Translations under genes and position numbers: made by a program
The notes under the pieces: model-generated
What the model was told of the DNA's origin: nothing
The model's input: the letters and a program-made list of their open reading frames with translations, nothing else
The model's database searches: none
Shown here: positions 32,588-41,257 of the stretch, one piece after another
Layout: each line of letters starts with the position of its first letter
Numbering within the stretch: position 1 is the first letter of the stretch
NCBI GenBank assembly: GCA_023382535.1
Contig: JAHDWA010000015.1
Span: forward strand, 136,413 to 200,412
Source: Anaerolineae bacterium
GTDB taxonomy: Bacteria; Chloroflexota; Anaerolineae; 4572-78; J111
Length of the DNA: 64,000 bases
Direction: 5' to 3'

Positions 32588-34735
32588 ATGACCGGTCATG
32601 CAGAATTAAAAGAAAAACCTTCCTCCCCCGCTCCCCCGCTCCCCCGCTCCCCTGCCGCTTCGCCTCCTCACCGTCTCGCCTCCTCGCCTCTCCGCCACCT
32701 CGCTCTGACTTCTCTCTGCCTCCTGTTGATCCTCGGCTTGACTTCTGCACCTGCCCGTCCCACCTACGCCAACCGCGCCCTGCCCACCGACCTATCTTAC
32801 AACACCGAAACCACCTGGATCTTGCCCGGCCTGCCGGACCTGAGCGAAACCTCCGGTTACATTCCTCACAATTTTTCTCATGGCGCCGCCATTTTTGAAA
32901 TCGGCGCTGAGGTCATCCACGGCTTCCGCCCCGGCAAAGTTTACGCCGAGATGTACGCCCGCGACATCGCCTGGGGCATGGAAACGGCCCAATATTACTA
33001 TCCCGACGAATATTTGCGCGAGCCAATTGAAGCCTACCTGCGGCGACAATACACCGCCAGTACGGTCAGTTTGGATGGCGATTTCGGCGTGGTGGCCGGC
33101 GCGGGGGCGATTGGCGGCATCATCACCCCGCAGGGCCGCAGCAACAAACAAACCATTACCACCGACGAAGAAACCAGCCTTATCCACGCCGCTTACCTTT
33201 ACTACAACATGGCCTATGATACCGTCTGGCTGGAAAGCGAGATCAACGGCCTGCCCATCATCGAGCGGCTCAACCGGGCCGCGGATTGGGTCTTTACCCA
33301 CCGTTTGGATAAAAACCTGCAGCTCCTCTGGCGCGGCCACACCACCGACTGGGGCGATGTCAAATTTGAGAAAGGCCCCGGCTATACCGACTACAACCCG
33401 GCCCAGGATCACCTGACCGCCTCGATCTACGACCAGGCGCTGGCTTACCTGGCTCTGATCGAATTGGCTAAGATGAACGCCGCCGTTGGCAACACCGAGC
33501 AAGCCGACGCCTGGCAGAGCAAAGCCGAGGCCCTGAAAGCCCAGACCAACGCCGTTCTGTGGCAGGCCGACAAAGGTTTTTACCTCACCCACGCTCACGT
33601 TTCGCCGCTAGAGCATCCCTTCGACGAGTCGATTATGGTCAGCATCGCCAATGCCCTGGCCGTTTATGCCGGACTGACCGATTTTCAGCAGAACCAGGCT
33701 GTTTTCCACAGCCTGGAAGAGGCGCGAGTTCAGGCGGGGGTCAACAAGCCCGGCCTATCGCTTTATCCGTTTTATCCCAACCAGTGGCCTAATCTCTTTT
33801 TTGATTACCTGGGCATGGGCTACGGCAACTATCAAAACGGCGGTGTATGGGATTGGTGGGGCGGCGTGCAAATTAAAGCTGAGTTTCAGAACGGCTTTGC
33901 CGAGGAAGGACAGGTCCACCTGCTGCAAGTGGCCAACGACTGGCAGAAGCATCCCGGCAATATCATCGAGTGGCACTCCAGCACCGACCCCCGTCACGAG
34001 GGCAGCCATTATTACAGCGCCGCCGCCGGAACGATGGGCAGCGCCATTATCGAGGGTTTTTTTGGGGTGGAGTTGAACGGCCAGGGACTAACCCTGCAGC
34101 CCCGGCTGGGGCTGAATGACGGCTTTATCCGTGTCTACCAGGCCGCCACCGACCGCTATGCTGCTTACAGCTATGATTGGGACCAAAATGTCACCCGGCT
34201 TGATTATGGGACCAACGCCGCCGACCCGGTAACCATCAAGGTTTTGAAACTGCGCTCGGAGCAGATTCGAGGGGTGACGTTGGATGGCCGGCCGGTTGAG
34301 TTTGAGACCGAGGCCATCGGGCGCGATGTTTACACCGTTTTTAGCGTGTCCAGCGGCCAGCACAGCATCGAAATCGTCAAAGGGCAGCCGCTGGTCCAGC
34401 CGGCCAGCGTCGAAGTAGCTCCACCTGACCAACCCGCATCTACGCCAGGCCCAACGCCTCCCAGCAATGCCCCCAATTTAGCTTCCCCGCCTGAAATCGA
34501 AGGCGCGTCCCCGGCCGAAGCCTCTCCCGCCGAACCGGCCGCGACCTCTGAACCCGGTTTGAATCCTACCGAGGCTCAGCCCGCTAACTCCGTTGCGCCC
34601 AGCACCAGCCCAATCAGCGAAAAGACCCGCCAAAACCGGAATGCCTTTTTCCGTTTCATCGGGGCCAGCCTGGCTATCCTCATCAGCCTGCTTTTAATGG
34701 TGCTCGTCGCCCTCCGTCGAGCGACGGGCTTCTAA
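32588..34735 (+). CDS. Exported six-hairpin (alpha/alpha)6 glycosidase-like protein with membrane anchor
   Basis: 715 residues. A late signal peptide (LALTSLCLLLILGLTSA, about 38-54) is followed by a catalytic-like region of about 500 residues. It has the pattern of inverting alpha/alpha barrel glycosidases: EMYARDIAWGMETAQYY, NPAQDHLTASIYDQALAYLAL, FDESIMVSIANALAVY, GGVWDWWGG and EWHSSTDPRHEGSHYYSAAAGTM. A Pro/Thr/Ala linker and a C-terminal helix (SLAILISLLLMVLVAL) attach it to the membrane. The exact family (GH37, GH63, GH78 or similar) is not decided by eye. The first 37 residues are encoded by a CTCCCCCG-type repeat tract. Its neighbours are a DeoR regulator and sugar-type transporters. 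Confidence 0.75.
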   Translation: MTGHAELKEKPSSPAPPLPRSPAASPPHRLASSPLRHLALTSLCLLLILGLTSAPARPTYANRALPTDLSYNTETTWILPGLPDLSETSGYIPHNFSHGAAIFEIGAEVIHGFRPGKVYAEMYARDIAWGMETAQYYYPDEYLREPIEAYLRRQYTASTVSLDGDFGVVAGAGAIGGIITPQGRSNKQTITTDEETSLIHAAYLYYNMAYDTVWLESEINGLPIIERLNRAADWVFTHRLDKNLQLLWRGHTTDWGDVKFEKGPGYTDYNPAQDHLTASIYDQALAYLALIELAKMNAAVGNTEQADAWQSKAEALKAQTNAVLWQADKGFYLTHAHVSPLEHPFDESIMVSIANALAVYAGLTDFQQNQAVFHSLEEARVQAGVNKPGLSLYPFYPNQWPNLFFDYLGMGYGNYQNGGVWDWWGGVQIKAEFQNGFAEEGQVHLLQVANDWQKHPGNIIEWHSSTDPRHEGSHYYSAAAGTMGSAIIEGFFGVELNGQGLTLQPRLGLNDGFIRVYQAATDRYAAYSYDWDQNVTRLDYGTNAADPVTIKVLKLRSEQIRGVTLDGRPVEFETEAIGRDVYTVFSVSSGQHSIEIVKGQPLVQPASVEVAPPDQPASTPGPTPPSNAPNLASPPEIEGASPAEASPAEPAATSEPGLNPTEAQPANSVAPSTSPISEKTRQNRNAFFRFIGASLAILISLLLMVLVALRRATGF

Positions 34736-34736
34736 C

Positions 34737-35522
34737 TCATTCACGGATGACGGTAATGCCGAGCCGGCGGTATGGTTCCAGCAGTTCATCCGGCACGCCC
34801 GGCTCCGTAACCAGGTGGGTCAAATCGGTTAGCGGCCCGACGGTGTAGGTGGCCGCCGTGCCCAATTTCTCCATCGAAGCCAGGGCCACCACCTCGGCTG
34901 CGCTGGCGATGATGGCCCGCTTGACGTAAGCCTCTTCCAAAGAGGGCACGGTAATACCCACCTCAGGATGCAGGCTGCAAATGCCCAGCATGCACAGGTC
35001 GGCTCGGATCATGCGGACCATTTCCAGAGCCACCGCGCCTATTGTCGCCGGAGAGGTTTTATAAAGCCGCCCCCCAATAACAATGACTTCAATCGTGGGA
35101 TGCGTGGCCAGAGCCAGCGCAATCGGCGGGCTGTTCGTAACAACCGTCGCCCGTAAGTCAGCCGGCAAATGCTGCGCGACTTGCAGCGTCGTCGTCCCTC
35201 CATCCAGGATGATCACTTGCCCGTCCTGCACCAACTGGACGGCCGCACGGGCGATGGCCGCTTTGGCCGAAGCCGCCTGCGTTTGCCTGACCGCATAGCT
35301 GGCCGTTGCCGGCGAACTGGGCAGCGCCCCCCCGTGGACGCGTTGAAGCAAGCCTGCCTCGGCCAGCTTGCGCAAATCGCGCCGGATGGTATCTTCTGAA
35401 ACATCCAGGGCCGCGCTAAGTTCCGAGGCGACCACTTTGCCTTCCCGGTGCAAAGCCGCTAGGATATATTGCTGCCGCTCGGCGGTTAACATCAAGCTGC
35501 GTTCTTCTACGTGTTTGTGCAT
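34737..35522 (-). CDS. DeoR-family transcriptional repressor
   Basis: 261 residues. The N-terminal winged helix has ERQQYILAALHREGKVVASELSAAL and SEDTIRRDLRKLAEAGLLQRVHGGA. The C-terminal DeoR sensor domain has ILDGGTTTLQVAQHL and NSPPIALALATHP, which bind sugar phosphates in related proteins. The start could be ATG 35522 or the in-frame ATG 35492 (MLTAERQ, the common family start); no site decides. It is divergent from two MFS transporters and convergent with the glycosidase gene, so it probably controls this sugar module. A palindrome over the -10 box of the divergent promoter is its likely operator. Confidence 0.9.
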   Translation of the reverse strand: MHKHVEERSLMLTAERQQYILAALHREGKVVASELSAALDVSEDTIRRDLRKLAEAGLLQRVHGGALPSSPATASYAVRQTQAASAKAAIARAAVQLVQDGQVIILDGGTTTLQVAQHLPADLRATVVTNSPPIALALATHPTIEVIVIGGRLYKTSPATIGAVALEMVRMIRADLCMLGICSLHPEVGITVPSLEEAYVKRAIIASAAEVVALASMEKLGTAATYTVGPLTDLTHLVTEPGVPDELLEPYRRLGITVIRE

Positions 35523-35552
35523 TGTTTTACTTGTTTTGCGTCAAATAATCGC

Positions 35553-35581
35553 TTGACACTGCACGATTATGCGGTTATAAT
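35553..35581 (+). promoter_or_regulatory. Consensus promoter of the first MFS gene
   Basis: TTGACA (35553-35558), a 17-base spacer, then TATAAT (35576-35581): a perfect match to the sigma70 consensus. It is about 160 bases upstream of the start. Confidence 0.8.
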
Positions 35582-35583
35582 CG
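35564..35583. promoter_or_regulatory. Palindromic operator candidate over the -10 box
   Basis: CGATTAT (35564-35570) and ATAATCG (35577-35583) are perfect inverted arms around GCGGTT and cover the -10 box. A further ATAATGC follows nearby. The position fits repression by the adjacent DeoR protein. Confidence 0.5.
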
Positions 35584-35633
35584 GAATAATGCAAATTTAT
35601 AACCCCATTTTGCCGGTTGTCAACTCTTAAAAA

Positions 35634-35708
35634 GGAAGATTGGAGGGTTGGAAGGCTGGAAATGCAGATATAACATAACCAGTCCTCCAACCTTCCAGCC
35701 TTCCAAAA
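35634..35708. repeat. STRR-like inverted tract
   Basis: GGAGGGTTGGAAGGCTGGAAA on the left is the near reverse complement of the CTCCAACCTTCCAGCCTTCC block on the right. It lies in the leader of the first MFS gene and could fold into a hairpin in its mRNA. Confidence 0.6.
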
Positions 35709-35741
35709 ATATCAATAGGTACGTAAAATCAATTGTTAAAA

Positions 35742-36950
35742 ATGAATTCTTCTGCAACAACCTCTTTTGTCCGTGATCGCCTCACCTGGATGGCCTACTT
35801 CCTGCTGGCCTATTACGCCTACACTCAGGCCGCGCTTGGCCCGCTGATGCCCTTTCTGCGCAGCGAACTTAGCCTGAGTTATACCCTGGCTGGGCTGCAT
35901 CTCAGCGCCTTTGCCCTGGGGATGATCGGGGCGGGCCTGACCACCGACCGCCTGGCCCAACGCTGGGGCCGCTGGGCCATCTTTTGGGGCGGGGGGCTGG
36001 GGATGGCTCTGGGCGCATTGGGCTTAACCCTCAGCCACCAGGCTGTGTTGACCATCGCCAGCATTTTCGGCATGGGCTACCTGGGCTCGCTGCTCTTGAT
36101 CCTGATCCAAACCACTCTCTCTGACCGGCACGGCGAGCAGCGGGTGATTCCCTTAACCGAGTCCAATGTTGGCTCCGCTTTTGCCGCCATGCTGGCCCCG
36201 GTGGCAGTGGGCAGCTTTGAGCGCTGGGGGCTCGGCTGGCGGGGGGCGATGGTGCTGGCCGTTCTGGTCTTTGCCTGGCTGGCGCTGCGCTTCCATGGCG
36301 AACTTTTGCCCGCCGCTAAACCGGCAACCACTCGCGTCCGGGCCGCCGCCCCACCCTTGCCGCTGCTTTATTGGGCTTACTGGCTGGTCATTTACCTGGG
36401 AGTATCTATTGAGTGGTGCCTTATTTTCTGGGGGGCTGACTTTTTAGAGAAGGTCATCGGCTTGAGCCAGGTCAACGCGGCGACAATGATGAGTGTCTTT
36501 TTTGTGGCCATGGTCATTGGGCGCTTTGGGGGCAGCCGCTTGAGCCGTCTGGTTCCTAGCCCCACGCTCCTGCTCATCGCCGCCGGGATTACATTGGCCG
36601 GTTTTCCCTTCTTTTGGCTGGCCCGCCTGGCTCCGCTCAATCTCGCCGGGTTATTCATCGCCGGGCTGGGTGTAGCCAATCTCTTTCCCTTAACCCTCGC
36701 GGTGGCCCTGGGCGTGGTTCCGGCCCAGACCGATACCGCCAGTGCCCGAGCCTCGATGGGTGGAGGATTAGCCATCCTGATTGCCCCGCTGGCCCTGGGC
36801 TGGGTCGCCGACCAGGCGGGTATCCAAAATGCTTACGGTATCGTGGCTGTGTTGGCCGCTATCGCCGCCGGCGTCACCTTTTTGGCCAACCGGTTGGCCG
36901 TGCACCGCCGCGAAACGCTGGCCGACGTTAAGCTGCTTACGTTGGAATAG
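35742..36950 (+). CDS. MFS transporter (first of two)
   Basis: About 402 residues with twelve predicted hydrophobic segments. The loop after helix 2 has the MFS signature DRLAQRWGRWA. The frame begins at TTG 35733; ATG 35742 is preferred, without a clear binding site. It is read from a consensus promoter and is followed by a strong hairpin (36993-37068). The context (DeoR repressor, HAD sugar-phosphate enzyme, glycosidase) suggests uptake of a sugar or sugar derivative, but the substrate is not visible. Confidence 0.85.
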   Translation: MNSSATTSFVRDRLTWMAYFLLAYYAYTQAALGPLMPFLRSELSLSYTLAGLHLSAFALGMIGAGLTTDRLAQRWGRWAIFWGGGLGMALGALGLTLSHQAVLTIASIFGMGYLGSLLLILIQTTLSDRHGEQRVIPLTESNVGSAFAAMLAPVAVGSFERWGLGWRGAMVLAVLVFAWLALRFHGELLPAAKPATTRVRAAAPPLPLLYWAYWLVIYLGVSIEWCLIFWGADFLEKVIGLSQVNAATMMSVFFVAMVIGRFGGSRLSRLVPSPTLLLIAAGITLAGFPFFWLARLAPLNLAGLFIAGLGVANLFPLTLAVALGVVPAQTDTASARASMGGGLAILIAPLALGWVADQAGIQNAYGIVAVLAAIAAGVTFLANRLAVHRRETLADVKLLTLE

Positions 36951-36992
36951 TTAAGGAGTCGTCAGAGACCTGCGGCACACCACCCAGCGACG

Positions 36993-37068
36993 AAAAAGCC
37001 CTCACCCCCGTCGCTGGCGCGACTCCCCCTCTCCCAGTGGGAGAGGGGTTGGGGGTGAGGGCTTTTTT
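36993..37068 (+). terminator. Large hairpin with T run between the MFS genes (repeat-derived)
   Basis: AAAAAGCCCTCACCCCC pairs with GGGGGTGAGGGCTTTTTT, with a second nested stem CCCCTCTCCCA/TGGGAGAGGGG inside. The outer stem ends in six T. It would terminate the first MFS transcript. Its CCCTCACCCC style suggests it is also a dispersed repeat. Confidence 0.7.
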
Positions 37069-37086
37069 CGAGGAGTGATTTAACCG

Positions 37087-38286
37087 ATGGGCACAACCTT
37101 TTCCAAAGAATCGACCGGCCTGGATACCGGGCGTATGTCCAAAACGGCCGCTTATTACCTGGCTTTTGTGGCTTTGGGGCTGACCAGTGCGACCCTCGGG
37201 CCAACTCTGCCAGCTCTGGCCGAAAATACCCGCACCCACCTGCGTGAAATCAGTTTTTTGTTCACCGCGCGCTCCCTGGGCTATTTGATTGGCTCTTTTT
37301 TTGGCGGCCGCCTCTACGATAGCAAAGCGGGCCACCCGGTGATGGCCGTCATGCTGTTGGGCATGGCCCTGGCCCTGATTTTAATTCCAACCCTATCGCT
37401 GCTGTGGCTGCTGACCGTTGTTTTGCTGCTATTGGGCATGGTCGAAGGCGCGCTGGATGTCGGCGGTAATACGCTGTTGGTCTGGGTGCATCGTCACCTG
37501 GTGGGGCCGTACATGAACGGCTTGCACTTTTTCTTTGGAATTGGCGCATTTCTGACCCCGCTGATTGTCGCTCAGACGATGCTGCTGAGCGGTGGTATTA
37601 CCTGGGCCTACTGGGCGCTGGCCCTGCTGGTTGCCCCGGTGGCCCTGTGGCTGCTCCGCCTGCCCAGCCCGGCTGCGCAAAAAGTTGCTAAAGGCGGGCC
37701 GGCAGGACAGGTCAATCACCGCCTGGTCGCCTTGATTGTCGTGTTCTTCTTTTTGTACGTCGGGGCCGAGGTTGCCTTTGGCGGCTGGATCTTTACCTAC
37801 GCCGTCGAGCTAAACATAGCCAGCGAAGCCGTCGCCGCTTACCTGACCTCGGGCTTTTGGGGCGCGTTGACCATCGGGCGGCTGCTGGCCATCCCGATTG
37901 CCGCCCGGGTCAGGCCGCGCTACATATTACTGGGCGACCTGGTCGGCTGCGTGGTCAGCATCGGCCTCGTTTTGCTCTGGCCCGGCTCGCTGGTGGCCGT
38001 TTGGCTGGGCACGTTGGGCGTGGGCCTGTCTATGGCCTCTATTTTTCCCACCACCATCTCCCTGGCCGAGCGCCGCATGACCGTTACCGGCCAGGTGACC
38101 GGCTGGTTCTTTGTGGGGGCCAGCGCCGGAGGCATGGTTTTGCCCTGGCTGATCGGCCAATTTTTCGAGGGGGTTGGCCCGCAGGTGGTGATGATGGTCC
38201 TTTGGGTTGACCTGGCCCTGGCCCTGGGCGTCCTGCTGGTGCTCATTTCCCATTCAACCCGCGCTGTCATCAAGGCAGAGGAGTAA
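37087..38286 (+). CDS. MFS transporter (second of two)
   Basis: 399 residues and twelve hydrophobic segments. GGRLYDSKAGHPVM follows helix 2. The EGALDVGGNTLLVWVH segment in helix 4 is reminiscent of the sugar-transporting FucP/MFSD4-like group, a by-eye impression only. A GAGGAG site lies ahead of the ATG; an internal ATG (MSKTAAYYL, residue 17) is a possible alternative. The HAD gene follows after three bases, so these two form an operon. Confidence 0.83.
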   Translation: MGTTFSKESTGLDTGRMSKTAAYYLAFVALGLTSATLGPTLPALAENTRTHLREISFLFTARSLGYLIGSFFGGRLYDSKAGHPVMAVMLLGMALALILIPTLSLLWLLTVVLLLLGMVEGALDVGGNTLLVWVHRHLVGPYMNGLHFFFGIGAFLTPLIVAQTMLLSGGITWAYWALALLVAPVALWLLRLPSPAAQKVAKGGPAGQVNHRLVALIVVFFFLYVGAEVAFGGWIFTYAVELNIASEAVAAYLTSGFWGALTIGRLLAIPIAARVRPRYILLGDLVGCVVSIGLVLLWPGSLVAVWLGTLGVGLSMASIFPTTISLAERRMTVTGQVTGWFFVGASAGGMVLPWLIGQFFEGVGPQVVMMVLWVDLALALGVLLVLISHSTRAVIKAEE

Positions 38287-38289
38287 TAA

Positions 38290-39024
38290 ATGATGTCCTA
38301 CGAAGCAATTCTGTTTGATATGGATGGGGTGATCATTGACACCCATCACGCTGTCACCGAATTCTGGCAAATCCTGGCTGACGAGCAGCAGATACGGTTG
38401 ACGGAAGCCGATTTTCAGCAGCACATCTATGGCTGCTCTCTTAACCACACCTTTGACACGCTGTTTCCCCAGCTTAACGCGCCGCAGCGACAGGTTATTC
38501 TTGACCGGATGGAAGTGTATGAACTTAGTTTAACCTACACGGCCATACCCGGCGCCGTCACGCTCCTGCGGGCGTTGAAACAAGCCGGTGTGCCGACCGC
38601 GCTGGTGACCAGCGCCTTTCCCTGGAAAGTGGATCTGGTTATGCACCAATTAGAGCTGGCCGATTTGTTTAAAACCCTGGTGACCGCCGCCGATATTCAG
38701 CGCGGCAAACCCCACCCCGACGGCTATCTGCTGGGAGCGCAGCGTTTGCAGCTCCCCCCGCAGCGCTGCCTCGTCTTTGAAGACGCCGTCAGCGGCGTGC
38801 AGGCGGCGGTAACAGCCGGGGCGGGCTGTGTCGGCGTGCGCCCGCCTGAGACGGCGGCGGCGCTGGTGGCTGCCGGAGCTTTCCACACCATCCCTGACTT
38901 CACCGCTGTTACCTTACAGGCCGGCCCTAACAATGGCCGCCCGGCAGCCGTCTATCTCCAGGATGGGACAGGCTTGAGCTTACCCCTGCGGGTCAGCCCG
39001 GCCCCGGATTTAGCCAGGGTGTGA
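38290..39024 (+). CDS. HAD hydrolase of the beta-phosphoglucomutase-like group
   Basis: 244 residues. The nucleophile motif is FDMDGVIIDT (9-18), motif II TSAFPW, motif III Lys in RGKPHPDGYLL and motif IV VFEDAVSGVQAA. The helical cap sits after motif I, as in beta-phosphoglucomutase and sugar-phosphate phosphatases. A C-terminal extension of about 40 residues (AAVYLQDGTGLSLPL) is unusual. It directly follows the second MFS gene and probably acts on the phosphate of the imported sugar. Confidence 0.85.
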   Translation: MMSYEAILFDMDGVIIDTHHAVTEFWQILADEQQIRLTEADFQQHIYGCSLNHTFDTLFPQLNAPQRQVILDRMEVYELSLTYTAIPGAVTLLRALKQAGVPTALVTSAFPWKVDLVMHQLELADLFKTLVTAADIQRGKPHPDGYLLGAQRLQLPPQRCLVFEDAVSGVQAAVTAGAGCVGVRPPETAAALVAAGAFHTIPDFTAVTLQAGPNNGRPAAVYLQDGTGLSLPLRVSPAPDLARV

Positions 39025-39037
39025 TCGTCGGGTGGGC

Positions 39038-39334
39038 TTAACGATAGGCTGGCGCCTGCCTGCTGGCCCATAAGCCCCAATCAAAATCAAACCCACCGCT
39101 GGGTTGATAAGGTATGCCGCCGCAGTCCTCTTGATCGTACCTGGCCCGCTCGTCGGGATCGGTGAGCACGGTCTTGGCTTCATTAATCTCCTTCAGACGC
39201 TCTTCGGCCTGTTCATCGCCGGGGTTAACATCCGGATGATATTGGCGAACCAGCATCCGGTAAGCTTTTTTAATTTCGGCGGCGCTGGCGTTTTTGTCTA
39301 CGCCCAGGATTTGGTAATAGTCTTTACACTCCAT
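39038..39334 (-). CDS. DnaJ-domain protein
   Basis: About 98 residues consisting mainly of a J domain: [32 protein letters not shown] with the invariant HPD, and a helix ending [12 protein letters not shown] short tail rich in Gly and aromatics ([10 protein letters not shown]) follows. The open frame continues to 39475, but the extra part has no similarity to the family, so ATG 39334 is chosen without a visible binding site. It probably stimulates a DnaK-type chaperone; no other domain shows its client. Confidence 0.75.
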   Translation of the reverse strand: MECKDYYQILGVDKNASAAEIKKAYRMLVRQYHPDVNPGDEQAEERLKEINEAKTVLTDPDERARYDQEDCGGIPYQPSGGFDFDWGLWASRQAPAYR

Positions 39335-39448
39335 GCAGGTAAAGTGCCATAGACCGGAGGCCCTGTCCAGTACTCGGATACAAGGGGAGGGTATAAAAAA
39401 GGGTATGCTCATGCTTCCACCCTTGTTCCGGCAGACACCTCTAGCTTT

Positions 39449-39476
39449 TTGCCTCTCCTCTGCATCAGAGTACAAT
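39449..39476 (+). promoter_or_regulatory. Predicted promoter of the SDR gene
   Basis: TTGCCT (39449-39454), a 16-base spacer, then TACAAT (39471-39476), 20 bases before the ATG. Confidence 0.4.
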
Positions 39477-39495
39477 TCGACCAGGAAAACCCGTT

Positions 39496-40287
39496 ATGAC
39501 TCCCCACAACCGTGTTGTCATCCTGACCGGCGCGACCCAGGGCATAGGCCGGATCACGGCTTACACCCTGGCCCAGGCCGGCTGCACGCTGGCCCTGGCC
39601 GCCCGCACCGCCGAGTCCCTCCAAACGCTCGCCGCCGAGCTGCGCCAGGCGGGACACACCGCCGCCGCTTTCCCCACCGATATGGGCGATACGGTTCAGG
39701 CCGCCGACCTCGCCCGCAAGACTGCCGCAGCTTTTGGCAGAATTGACGTGGTGATTAATAATGCGGGGATCGGCGTGCGCGACCGTGTCCTCGATTTGCA
39801 GGAGGCCGAGGCCCGCCGGGTGATGGAGGTCAATTACCTGGGGCCGCTGGCCCTGATCCAGGCGGCCCTGCCCTATCTCAAAGCCAACCCGGAAGGCGGG
39901 CTGATTATCAATGTCTCCTCGATTGTGGGCCGGCGGGCTATGCCGGGGATTGGCGGGTACTCCGCCAGCAAAGCCGCCCTGGAGAAGCTGGCCGAAAGCC
40001 TCCGCCTTGAAGTGAGAGGCGATAATATCCGGGTCAGCACGGTTTATCCGGGCGTCACCGTGACCCGTTTTAACGATAACTCCCTGGGGAGCAGCCAGCA
40101 CGGCCGGGGCCGGGTCCAGGGCGTGCCGCCGGAGCGAGTCGCCCGGGCTATCTTGAATACGATCCGCCGCGAGCAGCGCGATGTCTTTATCACCCTCTTT
40201 GACCGCGCCTTTGTCACCGCCAGCGCCGTCTGGCCGGGGTTGATGGATTGGTTATTAAGAGGTTATCTCAAGCAGGGTCGCAGATAG
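39496..40287 (+). CDS. Short-chain dehydrogenase/reductase
   Basis: 263 residues of the classical SDR type. TGATQGIG at 11-18 binds the NAD(P) cofactor, NNAG is present, and the catalytic Tyr155 and Lys159 lie in GGYSASKAALE. The Arg after strand 2 (AARTAES) suggests NADP. The C-terminal part (ERVARAILNTIRREQRDVFI) is common among uncharacterised SDRs. The substrate is unknown. A tract of repeats separates it from the next gene. Confidence 0.9.
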   Translation: MTPHNRVVILTGATQGIGRITAYTLAQAGCTLALAARTAESLQTLAAELRQAGHTAAAFPTDMGDTVQAADLARKTAAAFGRIDVVINNAGIGVRDRVLDLQEAEARRVMEVNYLGPLALIQAALPYLKANPEGGLIINVSSIVGRRAMPGIGGYSASKAALEKLAESLRLEVRGDNIRVSTVYPGVTVTRFNDNSLGSSQHGRGRVQGVPPERVARAILNTIRREQRDVFITLFDRAFVTASAVWPGLMDWLLRGYLKQGRR

Positions 40288-40408
40288 CAGGTCGCAGGTT
40301 GCAAGTTGCAGGTTGCCAAGTTATTAATAAAACGGAACACGCAATACGCATTAGAGCAAAGTATCCTATAAGCTTGTTTCACGTCTCACGCATCACGTTT
40401 CACCCAGA
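40284..40408. repeat. STRR-like tracts between the SDR and aminotransferase genes
   Basis: Three styles stand side by side: GCAGGTT/GCAAGTT units (40284-40318), ACACGCAATACGC units (about 40334-40352), and TTTCACG/TCTCACGCATCACG units (40377-40402). Each recurs elsewhere in the window. Confidence 0.65.
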
Positions 40409-40417
40409 AAGGACCCT

Positions 40418-41254
40418 ATGATTTTCGATTACGCTGTCGTCAACGGCCAATTGCTGCCGTTGGAGCAGGCTCAAATTTCGTTATTCAACAAGGCTTACTT
40501 TTCCAGCTTTGGCGTGTATGAGTCGGTCAAAGTGGACCAGGGCCGGCCCTTTTACCTGGAAGAGCATCTGCGCCGCCTCCACAAATCGGCGGCTATGCTG
40601 GAACTGGAGCTGGGCGTGGATGTCCCGGCCCTGGCCGGCTGGGCAGCATTGCTCTGCCAGCTCGACCCCCAGGCCACCTGGAATTTGAGGATTCTGGCCC
40701 TCGGACCGGTCGAAGCCGGAGGCCAGCCCATCATCGGCATGCAGCCTGAACCCCTGGCCGCTTATCCCGCCGCTTTTTACGAGAGCGGCGCCGGCGCTGT
40801 TCTTTATGAAGGCCAGCGTGCTTTGCCTCGCTGTAAAAGCCTCAACACCCTGGTCAACACCCTGGCCCGGCGAGCCGCCACTCAGGTGGGGGCCTTAGAG
40901 GGGCTGCTCCATCATCACGGCTATCTGACCGAAGGCTCGCGCAGCAATTTGTTTGTCGTCCGCCAGGGGCAACTGCTGACTCCGCCGGAGACAGACATCC
41001 TCTCCGGCATTACCCGCGACATCATTGGGCAGCTCATGAGCGATACGGATCATCCTGTCGTTGAAGCACGAGTGCCGATAGATCTATCATTATACGAAGA
41101 AGCTTTTATCAGCAGCACCAGTATGCACGTTATGCCGATTACCCGGATTGGAAGCATTCCCATCGGCCAGGGCCGGGTAGGGCCGGTGACGCGGCTGGCG
41201 ATGGAGCGCTTTGCCCGGCATTACCGGCGGGTCATGAACGAGCCGCGAGGCTGA
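40418..41254 (+). CDS. Class IV (branched-chain/D-amino-acid type) aminotransferase
   Basis: 278 residues. The PLP lysine is Lys140 in LPRCKSLNTLVN, and the cofactor phosphate region has EGSRSNLFVV and the later LSGITRDII. The N-terminus (SLFNKAYFSSFGVYESVKV) is family-like. Members are branched-chain aminotransferase, D-alanine transaminase and 4-amino-4-deoxychorismate lyase; sequence by eye does not separate them. The next gene follows after three bases. Confidence 0.88.
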   Translation: MIFDYAVVNGQLLPLEQAQISLFNKAYFSSFGVYESVKVDQGRPFYLEEHLRRLHKSAAMLELELGVDVPALAGWAALLCQLDPQATWNLRILALGPVEAGGQPIIGMQPEPLAAYPAAFYESGAGAVLYEGQRALPRCKSLNTLVNTLARRAATQVGALEGLLHHHGYLTEGSRSNLFVVRQGQLLTPPETDILSGITRDIIGQLMSDTDHPVVEARVPIDLSLYEEAFISSTSMHVMPITRIGSIPIGQGRVGPVTRLAMERFARHYRRVMNEPRG

Positions 41255-41257
41255 GCC

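Noticed and set aside
39335..39475. N-terminal extension of the DnaJ-domain protein
   Set aside because: The extra 47 codons have no similarity to the family and overlap the predicted promoter of the divergent SDR gene.
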